Shown here: positions 51,588-61,922 of the stretch, piece by piece | How positions within the stretch are numbered: position 1 is the stretch's first letter | Layout: every line of letters begins with the position of its first letter | NCBI RefSeq assembly: GCF_002865645.1 | Contig: NW_020194559.1 | Location: 930,001 to 994,000, forward strand | DNA length: 64,000 bases | DNA from: Hyaloscypha bicolor E | Taxonomy: Eukaryota > Ascomycota > Leotiomycetes > Helotiales > Hyaloscyphaceae | Reading direction: 5' to 3' | Translations under genes and position numbers: made by a program | The notes under the pieces: model-generated | Told to the model about the DNA's origin: nothing | Databases searched by the model: none | What the model saw: only the letters and a program-made list of their open reading frames with translations

Positions 51588-52696
51588 TCACAGCTGTTTT
51601 ATCGCTCCCACAGGAACCTCTGAGCCAACGATTAGACCACAATGCACCATACAACTCTCAACACACTTCTTCAACACCTCATCTTGGTCTGTCACGGGTT
51701 CGTACCCGAGAACAGTCTTCGCCTTGCCAATCTTCCACGCGACGCTTTTCTTGAAATGATCCATATCCAGCCTTCTCAATTCCGGCTTCCTCGTCCCCAA
51801 ACTAAATACACCCACTCCAGTGTACTCGCCAACTGAGCCATAAACCACAGCGGCATGACCTTGATCTCGTCATTCGCAACAGGATGACCGGCCGACGCAT
51901 ATACTTTCCTTGCGAATTCGAAAAATGGCATGCTAATGCCATCTGAAATAAAGAATGCTTCTCCGTTAACTTTCTTCGTTGCAGGTTTAGAAGTGAGTTC
52001 TCCAAGCAATGCCTTCGCGGCAAGGATATGTGCTTCTACCACCTTGCCATCGTAGCAGAACTCATACTTCAGCTTATCATCCCCAAGCTGAACATGCTAT
52101 TGGCCTTTCTTCAAATTCTCAAGCAGTGCGCCGATCATTTTGTCATCGCCGTCCCCATACACAACTGGGATGCGCAGGACGGCTGTGAGGAGTTCACTTG
52201 GGTTGTTCGCGGCGAGGACTTCACGGTCGCCGATACCTTTCGTCTTCGAGTACATGTCGATCTTGCTATGCTCGTCCTGGAGCTTTGCGGTTTCCTCCGT
52301 TTGCACAACTCCTGGAGCAGCTGGGACAATAGCTGAGTTTGAAGATGTATAAACGAGTGCTTTGACGGATGAGCATTTTGCGGCGCATTGGAGCAGAACT
52401 CGAGTCCCGATGACGTTGGTGTGCCAAAGTTCCTTGTCGGGCGCTAGGTAGTCAGGTGAGGCACAGTGGAAGATTACTGTTGGCTTCACTTCCTGGAGGA
52501 CTGCTGCTACTTGTTCGGCGTTGGTGAGATTTGCTGGATGGTATTTTGCATTGGTGTGGAGGTTGGAAGTTGGATTTCGGCTCACGACGTGGACGGAGGA
52601 GGTTGGGTTTGAGAGGAGGGCTTTGACAAGTCTGGAGCCAATTCGGCCGCATCCGCCTGTCACAAGCACGGTCCCGAGAGAATCTGGGGAGTCCAT
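51588..52696 (-). pseudogene. 3-beta-HSD/NSDHL-like dehydrogenase (SDR), inactivated
   Basis: Rossmann start LGTVLVTGGCGRIGSRLVKA (TGGxGxxG), catalytic-type YSKTKGIGD (YxxxK), then LRIPVVYGDGD: an extended SDR like sterol-4-alpha-carboxylate 3-dehydrogenase. The frame is open from ATG 52696 to about 52,100, meets TAG directly after LENLKKGQ, and continues in the same frame with HVQLGDDKLKYEFCYDGKVV; a second break near 51,800 requires a frameshift to reach FSLGTRKPELRR and the end at 51588. The first stop is explained by one C-to-T change (CAG to TAG). If the stop is a sequencing error the gene would still be broken by the frameshift. Confidence 0.7.
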
Positions 52697-53159
52697 TGGA
52701 GAGATGGCTGGATTTCCAAAACTGTGGAAAATGATATTAACCAAGAGCACAAAATGGACTTCTTCTGCTGAATTTCGAACTTTCGGCTGGGAGAGATGAC
52801 TCGAAAGAGTTCATGCACAAAATGGCAAATCGCATCTTCAAGTACCAGCATCCAAATATTTTAAATATGGCGAGAACGACGCTTACCCCAATTTTTGCGG
52901 GGGTTGTAAACATCCCCGGTTCATCATCAGGCCAATAACAACACCCCTCTCGCAATTTTGGAGATGAATCAGCGGCTTACTTATGTTATTGCGAGACGAG
53001 CATTTTGATAGGTCAAGGTACCTACGGCGAGAGCGAAAGTTCACAACTTCAACGCAGCATATTTCGTTAGAAGCAATTCTGTATAGTCAATTCTGGAGAT
53101 CTAGTAAGTGTTGTTCCCTCTGTGTCGGATTAAAAAGAAAGGAGAGCAGCGTAAAAAAT

Positions 53160-56100
53160 GAGTTGAGTTGAGTTGAGTAGACGTACCTACTCAACTCAAC
53201 TCAACTAAATCTAGACTCTACTCAAATTCAACTCAACTCAACTCAAATATAATTGAGTATAATTAAGTAGTGTTTATGTGATTTGCCACTTCCTAATTAG
53301 GTCTAGCTTAAGGCTCTACGAGTGGCGCTAAACCTTAAAATTAATCGAAGAGTATACTTTCTATTACTTCTATTAGGTATTCTAATAGAACTATACTATA
53401 TATAGACTTACTAGAACCTTCTAGTAGTAGTTATATATAAAAGGTACTAGAATATCTATTTATAAGTAGAATATACTAGAAGTTAGATTAATAATTAAAT
53501 AAAGTTCTAGTATATTCTATAGTATTCTAGTAACTTCTATACCTTCTTTCTATTATAAATCGTTCTATAGTATTATAAATTAAGATCTTATAGAAGGTTC
53601 TAGTAGACCTAAGGTTAGTATATAAGAGTATACTCCTCCCTTCGAGTTATTTCTTTCCTTTCTTTATAATAATCTTACTTTATATTCTATACTCTTACTT
53701 TACTCTCTATACTATTATATATCTATAACTATACTTATATATATATACTATATATAATGTCTTCGTCTATAAATACCTCGATTAGGCTAAATCGAATTCA
53801 AAATCACCCTGATTTTGAGTTAGAGCCTATAGAATAATAACCTATTATCTTTAAAAAGGGGTTATTTTCTAAGACTTTAGACTCTCCTAAAGATAATCCA
53901 GATCTACTAGAGAACTATCGAACTATTACGGTTAAGTGTTTATATCTTAATTGCTCGTAAGTAATCCCTTTATAATATATAATAATATTATATATAATAT
54001 ATACTAATATTTTAATAGAAAGAAGTACCTTAAATAAAGGGTTAATAACTCTACTTCTAATTATATCGCACACTATAAATCGCAACATAAGGCCTTTAAT
54101 ATAGGCCGTATACTTAGTGAACTAGATACTACTGGTAAGTTATATTTCTTTATAATATTATATATATATAAATATTTACTAATTAATTAATAGATAGTGA
54201 AAACGACTCTATGGATATAGGAGAGTCTTCCCAAGCTAGTATTACTAGTAGAACTAGTAATATTAGAGATATATTTGCTAGACAAAGATCTAGTAAACGA
54301 CCTAAGACCCCCGAAGAGAAATTCGAAGAGCCTATATTTAATAAACTTTTATTAGACTTTATTATAAAGAATAATATATCGTTTAAGGCTGTCTCTTCTA
54401 AATCATTTAGAGAGTTATTAAACTACCTTAATAAGTAAGTAATTAGCTCTTAATATACTATATAATATACTAATAATTTAATAGGGACGTTTCTAAGGTT
54501 TATTACCAAAAGCTTAAGGATACCTTAGTATTTAATTATAAGGAAGCTAAGGCTTCTATTATTAAAGAGCTAGAGGATAATATTAAGTCTAATAGTACTT
54601 TTTCCCTTATCTTAGATGCTTGGACAGCTATAAATCAGGACGCCTATTTAGGTATTACTATGTAAGTACTCCTTATTTTATTACCTTTATTTAATATTAT
54701 ATTATATTATACTAATATTTAATAGACACTTTATAAATAAGAACTACGAGTTAAAGAGCTATTTACTAGCTATGAAAGACTTTAAGGATAAACACTCTGG
54801 AGCTTATTTATTAGAAGTCTTATTAGAGACTCTTAAAGACTATAATATTGAGTTTAATATTACTAGGTATATAACCCCTTTACTTTATATAAGAAAATAT
54901 ATACTAATATTTTATAGTATTACTAGAGATAACGCTAGCTCGAACGATACTCTATTAAAGGGCTTTATAGAGCACTATAATAAAGATAGTATTAAATTTC
55001 AAGGAGATATTCCTTGTCTAGCTCACGTACTAAACCTAGTAGTACAAGATATATTAAAGGTTATTATTAAAGACGATAGTGATATAAATAGCCAAGATAT
55101 CTATAATATCGAAAATAACGCCGAAGAGGAAGTACTTCCTAATAGTAAGTCTCATATATTCTTATATTAAATTATTATTAAAATTATATACTAATTATTT
55201 AATAGATATTTCTCTTTGGAAAAAGATTAGAAAGATTATTATAAGTCTTAAATACGGACAAGATAATAGACGTATATTAAATCGACAAATAGAGGCTCTA
55301 GAGATTAAAGAACCTAGATTTCCATAACTAGGTAAGTACTTTATTACTTTATATTATAATATATTATACTAACTATTAAATAGATCAAAAGACTAGGTGG
55401 TCTAGTACTTATTATATGCTTAAATACTTCCTTAATCTTTGGCCCGCTATTAAATCGGTTATTAATATATCTGATTCTAAAGCCTTTAAAAAGAATAAGA
55501 ATGTATTAAGCTTAACCGATTCTGATATAGCTTATATAGAGAAGTGTCTTAAGATATTCTCTATATTTATTAAAGCTACTACTAAGCTACAAGCCGAAAA
55601 GTATCCTACTATATACTATTTAGTTCCTGAAGTATATAAAATATATACTAGATTAGAGTCTATTAGAAATGAATTTAATGTAAGTCTATTACCCCCCCTT
55701 ATATTATATATATATACTAACTTAATATTATAGTTACCTATATTTACTACAGCTATTAACTTAGGTATTGATAAGCTTAGAAAATACTTTCCTAAATAAG
55801 GGGTTAGTAATAAGAATAAAGCTTTATATCTATCTTTAATTCTAGACCCTAGAATTAAGAAAGACGGTTTAGAGGCTATAGGAATTATGGTAAATCAGAC
55901 TACTAGTATCTATAATAGATTAAAGACTGATTTTGATTTATAAGTTTAACTCTTTATTATATTATATTAATACTAATATATTAATAGATATCGAGCCGAC
56001 TATATACTAGCTAATCCTCCGGTTAACGAAGCTAATAACTTAGCTATAGATGACGAGGACGACCTAGATATCTATATAGAAGATATAATAGAAGAAGAGG

Positions 56101-56724
56101 ATGAATTAACTAGATATTTAGGAGAGAGAAGAGCTCCTAGAGAAGTAAGTACCTTATTATATTATATTATATTATTATATATACTAACTACTTAATAGAC
56201 TAAGCCTCTAACTTACTAGCTAGCTAATAAAGATAAATACCCAGTATTATCTTTAATAGCTAGAAAGTATCTACAAATTCCAGCTACTTCGGCTAGCTCT
56301 GAACGGTTCTTTAGTTAAGGAGCTAGAATTATTAATAAAGATAGAAATAGACTAAATAAGGATACTTTTGAGTATATTATTTGTCTAAAGAGTTGGGGGT
56401 TATTTAGAGAAGATAAGGAGGAGGTAATAGAGGAAGATAATAGGGAGAATATATTTGAAATTATTTAAGTAATATTATTTAGTTAGTAGTTTAGATAGTC
56501 TCCTATAGTTAAATACACACTCTTTTATTAAAATAAGTCCTAGGAATAGTTACTAAATAAGCTATTAAGTAAGGGACTTAGTATATATATATTATATATA
56601 CCTACTCAAAAATATTCAGAGTAGACTCAGAGTACTTAAATTACCTACTCAACTCAACTCAAGACAAAGTACTACTCAAATTCAACTCAACTCAACTCAA
56701 CTCAACTCAAATATAATTAAGTAG
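53160..56724 (+). mobile_element. hAT-like transposon 2 with TCAAC/GTTGA terminal repeats
   Basis: Both ends carry tandem CTCAA units. The left end starts with GAGTTGAGTTGAG (inverted) and is followed by a block (53185-53270) that recurs in the same orientation at the right end (56643-56724): ACCTACTCAACTCAACTCAA ... AATTAAGTAG. Between them lies a hAT transposase with several 45-60-nt AT-rich introns. No clean 8-bp duplication was found, so the borders are approximate. Confidence 0.7.
53757..56468 (+). pseudogene. hAT transposase, RIP-interrupted
   Basis: From ATG 53757 (MSSSINTSIRLNRIQNHPDF) through a BED-type zinc finger (CLYLNC ... HYKSQH, about 53,935-54,090), a catalytic-domain segment (SLILDAWTAINQDAYLGITM, about 54,600-54,660), further exons at 54772-55170 and 55416-55733, to the dimerisation domain YPVLSLIARKYLQIPATSAS with SERFFS and a final LKSWGLF, ending at 56468. 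Exons are separated by introns starting GTAAGT and ending TTAATAG. Several in-frame TAA/TAG (first near 53,835; one inside the dimerisation motif) abolish function. Less mutated than the copy at 9.6 kb. Confidence 0.8.
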
Positions 56725-56943
56725 CTTGATTATCTTTGGTCACGCTGAAGGAGAGGGGCGGGAGGGCTTTGCAGGAGTTAAGCGAGAAACCCAGCATTCT
56801 CCTCATGGAACCAATACCTCAATGGAAGTTGGAAGGACTTTCCTCCTTGATCTTATTTATATCTTGATTATCTTATCCTTCACACGGCATCTTTTTGAAC
56901 TTGAGTCTTTGGAAAGAGTAAGAAGGCTTGAGCAATTCAATCA

Positions 56944-57260
56944 CGTGACACTGCATCAGGCTAAGCAGTGTTGAACTAGCTAAGTAATAAAGCTAGGGTC
57001 ACGTGCTTGCAATGTAAACCAAGTAAACGATACTGAATTGACTGCTGTTCTACAGTGGTAAGTAGCCCGTATATATAGCCCTGAACCCCCTAAGTCACAT
57101 GTACTAAATCCCTATGCCAGCTGAACCGATTACAGCTATACAGGGTATTCCAGCCGTACATGGTATTCCAGCTATACAGGGTATTCCAGCCGTACAGGGT
57201 ATTCCAGCTATACAGGGTATTCCAGCTGGACAGGGTATTAAGCTAGTGCACAGCCCCATG
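56944..57260 (-). mobile_element. LTR-like repeat, inverted relative to the 44.3-kb copy
   Basis: The reverse complement contains the same ordered blocks as 44.4-44.6 kb, including GAACAGCAGTCAATTCAGT and CACGTGACCCTAG. Its outer part has been expanded into an 18-bp minisatellite. No coding region, no target duplication found. Confidence 0.5.
57133..57240 (+). repeat. Minisatellite, six units of 18 bp
   Basis: CAGCTATACAGGGTATTC repeated six times without gaps; units 1, 3 and 5 are identical, units 2 and 4 share the CAGCCGTACA variant, unit 6 is divergent. The alternation suggests that a 36-bp dimer was amplified. Confidence 0.92.
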
Positions 57261-57441
57261 GCGTTCGGTTCCAGGGCTTACTAAGCCTATTAGGGGCCTC
57301 AGGCCCCTAATTTCAACAAGCAGGCAACAGAGGGGGGGAGCAAAATTCCGCTCCCTGACGCCGGCGCATCCGTTACGCTGGCGTTGGAAAGGGAGCAGAA
57401 ACTGGCTCCCAACGCTGGCGCCTTAGACTGCGGGGCTATTA

Positions 57442-57849
57442 TTGACCGTATCGCCGTCCGTTATAACGACGAGGTGCTGCAACCATGTTGGAGTGTTTGG
57501 AGGAGCGATGAAAAGCAACTTTGTCGAATTGTTCTTGAGTGCCGGGGCTTCTATCAGTATCGGCAGATCTGGACAGACGCCTCTACACGATTTAGCGAGC
57601 GAATTTACAGCAGACGACTTCGATGACGGGGCGACACAATTACTTCAAGATGTGGGAGTGGACATAAATGAGATAGATAATGAAGGGCGGACTATGCTTG
57701 ACATTGCCGCTAGACCAAGCATGCGGAGCAAAGGGTCTGAAGAGACGATTCGACGGTTAAAAGCTCTAGGTGCAAGAGCTAACAAGGTGTCACGGCCTGG
57801 ACAAGCTGTGGAAGTGGAATGTGGGTGTGTTTGTGTAAAATATGTATGA
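57442..57849 (+). CDS. Ankyrin-repeat protein fragment
   Basis: From about codon 25 the frame reads like ankyrin repeats: FVELFLSAGASISI-GRSGQTPLHDLA, then LLQDVGVDINEIDNEGRTMLDIAA, then RRLKALGA, and ends after a short Cys/Val tail at 57849. Only about two and a half repeats are present and the first residues (MTVSPSVITT) do not look native, so this is a truncated piece of a larger gene. In filamentous fungi such repeats are often the C-terminal part of NLR-like or protein-interaction proteins; no other domain is visible nearby. Confidence 0.5.
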   Translation: MTVSPSVITTRCCNHVGVFGGAMKSNFVELFLSAGASISIGRSGQTPLHDLASEFTADDFDDGATQLLQDVGVDINEIDNEGRTMLDIAARPSMRSKGSEETIRRLKALGARANKVSRPGQAVEVECGCVCVKYV

Positions 57850-58454
57850 AATAATGGTGCCCTAAGGGCGGTAAAGAAGCTATATATACGCCTGTACGCA
57901 GCACGTGACACAAGGGCTCATGAGAGATAATGTGGAAAGTGGCCTATTGATGCAGTGTTGGTTGAGAAAGACGTAGAAATCTAGATGCCGTTTGTGGAGG
58001 GTTCGGAGTAACCCGAAGAGGATTTCAGGGCAAACAGTGCAGAATTGGAGGCGCCTGGATTGAATTACAAAAATGGCTCGCCCGATTTAGGCTACCTCTA
58101 ATACCAAGACGAAAATTTGCCAGTTATCGTGTTGTTGGTTCGCAGCTTCCTACAGTGGCTTGTTTAATCCATGTAGCTGCTCTGTGTTCCTCCGCAAATG
58201 GCCAGGGCAGTTGACGAGGAATGAGATGATGAGGCTCGTCATTGACCAATGAGAGCAGATGTCCAGATGACGGCCCTGCCAGAGAAGGTGCGACCGACCT
58301 CTTCACTGCCGATTCCGCCGCGAAGGACTCCCTGAAGCCTGCCCAATCTCCATCCTATGCAGGCAAACCGCTCGCTATGATCAGCTTTGGCGTGCTCCAC
58401 TAAGCCGGAAAGCATAAGAATAAAGGCTGAATAATTACGTGCTCTGGCATGAGC
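57850..58454. other. Intergenic DNA, no gene recognised
   Basis: No frame with recognisable motifs; normal composition with a weak AT bias. Confidence 0.5.
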
Positions 58455-58678
58455 TGTTACCCCCGGTTCGTCAATACGAGCGATTGCTTAATCGCCTGCT
58501 TAAGCGAACTCCGGTTTATAAATACGAAGTCGAATACGAGCAAATTTTTAAATTTTGGCCTTTATCCTTCATTAGAAAGTTATAAATTATTTTAAAATCG
58601 GGCTCTTTTATTAGCGAATCGGGCTCCTCGCTTAGGTCCGATTGATCAATCGCTCGTATTGACGAACCGGGGGGAACA
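58455..58678. mobile_element. 224-bp MITE with 32-bp terminal inverted repeats
   Basis: The left end, TGTTACCCCCGGTTCGTCAA and the next 12 bases, is repeated in reverse complement at the right end with one mismatch over 32 bp. The interior is AT-rich (RIP-like) and non-coding. I could not define a target duplication. Confidence 0.8.
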
Positions 58679-59292
58679 TATCGACTTGATGAATCGACGG
58701 CGCTGAGAGTTTCGAATTTCGAATGGCCACCAGTGATGGCTACCAACTCAATTATCAAAGAACCAGCGGCTTTTTTAAATTGTCCTTGTTACGTGCTAGA
58801 GCTTATAACGAAGCAGAGATACCGTAGCTAAGAAAATCAGGCTATGTCCGCCTAAACATGTGCCTGACTTTTGTTGAGAATTCAAAGCAAAAGTCACGTG
58901 CAATGCTTCTCAGATGACTGTCCATTTTGCAGTGATCTAAGGCCTATACTTATACACGTCCAAATAGCCCCTATTACCACCGAGAACCCCATGTTTAGCT
59001 GTAAACCCTTGTTTGGCTGAACAGTCAAACCAGCTGAACCTTAGCCATGCCTGCACAGCTGAACCGCCACTGGTAGCCTTAGGCACCAATTTCCAACAAC
59101 TTTTTTCGTCCCCGCTCCAACCATGTGACTTACTTTGCAACGCACTGCTAAACTGACAGCCTCGTTCACCTTCTCGGCGGATTACACGATTTCTAGCAAT
59201 GTATGATTATTTCATAGTAGGAAGCTAAGGCGAGCGTCCCCCGGCCTAAATAATGGCAGTGTTGCATTGAGCTCCGGATGGCCACTGTCTCC
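58679..59292. other. Intergenic DNA with CAGCTGAACC-type repeats
   Basis: Several GCTGAACC strings (59,026-59,071) resemble the strings bordering the 57.1-kb repeat, so this may be another degraded relative. No gene recognised. Confidence 0.35.
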
Positions 59293-59544
59293 TACCGTAT
59301 TATCTGGTGTATATGACCATGGTCTTATAGCCCGTTCCACACCCTAAGAATTCGCCAGGGAATGGTCTTAAGCCTAAGAGGGTCTAGTAATATGTCGATC
59401 CCACTAAAAACCGCTTAGTGTATGGTGTTGTGCTTACCCCCTTAATTCCTCACCCCTTTATTCCTCTCACCAATTCTCCCTCCTAAACTCCCACCCGCAC
59501 CACCCACCAATTGCTCTTGATATTATGTACCCAATTGATTCCAT

Positions 59545-61560
59545 ATGGCTCCTGGAGTTGTGCCTGCCGTACGCCCATCTACCTCCCTTGAAAGGGGGCA
59601 AACCACCATCCAAATAGCCCTCAATAGTGGCCTAATATTCAAGCCTTCTCTATGTCCTGGGCCAGCTCCCAAACCTGTTGGTCAAGCTAATACTATACTT
59701 GGTAGACGTATAATTGGTAGTCCGAGAGAGAAAGAGGTTCAGGAGCTTTTTGCGGCTATTCGTCTTATATAAAGTGAGAATAGTAAACCAGGAGATATTA
59801 ATATTATTCAGGGACGATTTCCTATAGTAGAAAAGGACGAGGAATTCGATTATATACTAATAAAGTAATATGCCTACTTACGGGAGCAAAAGTTAGCTAC
59901 TATTAATTACTTTTAATTAATATAAAAAGAGAAGCAAGATAGTACCTATAAGTATCTCTCTAATTAATATATCTCCAAAAAGCTTAAAATTATATACAAG
60001 ATACTTTGCTATTAGGTTATAAATAAGAAGGCAATTTAATCTCAAAAGAAAGGCTTTTTTAGGGGCAAATATAGCCATTCTCGTATATAGGAGCCTATAA
60101 TAGAATAGTAATTAAATAGTGATTTTAAAGAGGCTAGAGAGAAAGAGAGAAAGATAATTTGCTATACTTAATAAATATATACCAAATTATACTCTAATTA
60201 AATTATTTACTATAAATATAGTAAGAAGACTTACCTGGGCTTTTAATTTTTCTCTGGCTAGTATAATGGGTTTAGAAAATAGTATGAAATTTCCTTAAGA
60301 TATGAAATAAAGAAGGTATAAAAGTCTTTTAAGTAACTAGAGCCAGTTATTAAAAATCGAATATAATTCAATTATTAAATAATAATAATAATTAAGGGAA
60401 AGTTAATTATTAAAATATTATAAGGCCCTAATTACCTAGTTATTAGTCGAATTAAGCTATTAGAGATCTATAATATAGACTAATCTCTTATACTATTTAA
60501 GTATTTTTATAAATAAATATATACTAAAAAGGAATTAGTAATAGTTTATCTAAAAAAAGAGAAAGCTAGCTATAATTAATATTAATTTATATTATAAATT
60601 ATAGTCTTTATAAATAGAATTCCTTACTATAAGCCTCTCTTAATTTTTAAAAGAAAGCCGGGAAAAGGGAATTCTTAATAGTAAATAAAGTATAAAAAGT
60701 ATTATTCTAATATAGAAATAATTTTTAATAAAAAGGCTTAGGCTAATACTTCTAATTTCCTTAATTAGATTAAGAAATAATACTCTTATACCTTTATATA
60801 TTTTCTTTATAAATAAAAACCTCGAATTCTTATTCTTAATTTCTTTAAATTATATATAAATAAGGAAAGAAAGAGAAATAAAAAGCCTGAATTAAAGAAA
60901 GCAAGAATTAAAAGAAAAATAAAAGAGAAATTATAATAAGAGCTCTATAACTTATTTAGTAAGTTAAAGGTTATATTATTAATTATTTCTGGAAATTATA
61001 TAGGCTACCTTTAAGTTCTTAATATCTTAGTTAATAAGCTTATTAAGATATATATAGTAAAATAGAAAAATATTTGAATTAATTAGAATATAGAATTATA
61101 TAAATCGGGAAAGTAGTTAGTTAGAGATTACTGGATCTATTATAATAAGGTAATATTATAGTAGTAATAAAGAGCTTAAATTAAGCTAAAGGCTATATAC
61201 TATACTAAAAGTACTAGCTATATATTAAGTCACATATAGTAGTATTACGTAACTAGTATTATATAATAGGATCTTTATAACTTATTAGATTATATATATA
61301 TAGGAAAGGATTTATAAGAAGTATAAAAAGGCTATTATTAAATACTTTTTAAATATTAGTTTAATATTACTTATTAATAGCTTATAAGATTATCTTTTAA
61401 AAGTATAAGACTTTCTATAGCTTATATATAGTAATTAGTAAAAGATACCAGAAAGAAATAAGGAGAATCCTATAATAGTTAATAAGGAGACTAGAGAAAT
61501 AATTAAAATTAATAATAATAATTTAGGCTATTTATATATTATAAAGAAAATTATAGAAGG
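59545..61560 (+). pseudogene. DDE_1 (pogo-like) transposase, RIP-destroyed
   Basis: Starts MAPGVVPAVRPSTSLERGQT; open to 59772, then interrupted by many TAA/TAG. Recognisable transposase landmarks: PLLIFKRKPGKGN (about 60,630), FNKKAQANTSNFLNQIKKQY-type segment (about 60,720, Q restored from stop positions only by inference), RILILNFF (about 60,820) where an active enzyme has the second catalytic Asp (LDxF), here Asn through G-to-A, and YLQVLNILVNKLIK (about 61,010). The 5' 230 codons are nearly RIP-free while the remainder is AT-saturated. Confidence 0.65.
61138..61268 (+). mobile_element. 131-bp solo LTR or MITE, copy 2
   Basis: Exactly the same length as 11338-11468, flanked by GGATC on both sides (61133-61137 and 61269-61273). 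More RIP changes than copy 1 (AGTATTACGTAAC instead of GGCACCACGTGAC). It interrupts the pogo-like transposase. Confidence 0.8.
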
Positions 61561-61922
61561 AATTATAATTAATATTACGGTTATTATAATATACGGTACT
61601 AGTAGGAGTTAGACTAGAGCTAGAGAGGTATCTAGTATCTAAGCAAGGTATCTATAGTTACCTAATTATTACACGTGACCCCGAGCTTAAGCTAGTATAT
61701 AGGCCCGTATATAGCTTGCGATTATTTAGATCCGAGGCTCTTTCGGGATCCTCTTCTCTTTTTAGCTTTGAATTATTGAAATAGAGATAGTCTAATTATA
61801 CCTTCCAGGCCCTAGATCTTATATTTGTAATATAATTCAAAGCTTATCTATTTCTTAATCCTGCGGAGGATTTAAATAATACTTATCTGATCGGTTTTTA
61901 ATAAGTATAGATATAATATATT

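Larger units (their letters stand above)
59293..61560 (+). mobile_element. Pogo-like (Tc1/mariner, DDE_1) transposon, parent type of the MITE at 29,953
   Basis: The left end TACCGTATTATCTGG and the next 210 bp match the MITE at 29953-30178; the transposase frame follows. The right terminal repeat is not recognisable, probably destroyed by RIP, so the end is an estimate. The 131-bp element inserted at 61138 lies in its coding part. Confidence 0.7.

Noticed and set aside
51359..51754. 131-codon plus-strand frame
   Set aside because: Overlaps the dehydrogenase pseudogene in antisense and shows no family features.
57133..57240. CRISPR-like regular repeats
   Set aside because: Units are contiguous without spacers and the DNA is fungal; it is a minisatellite.
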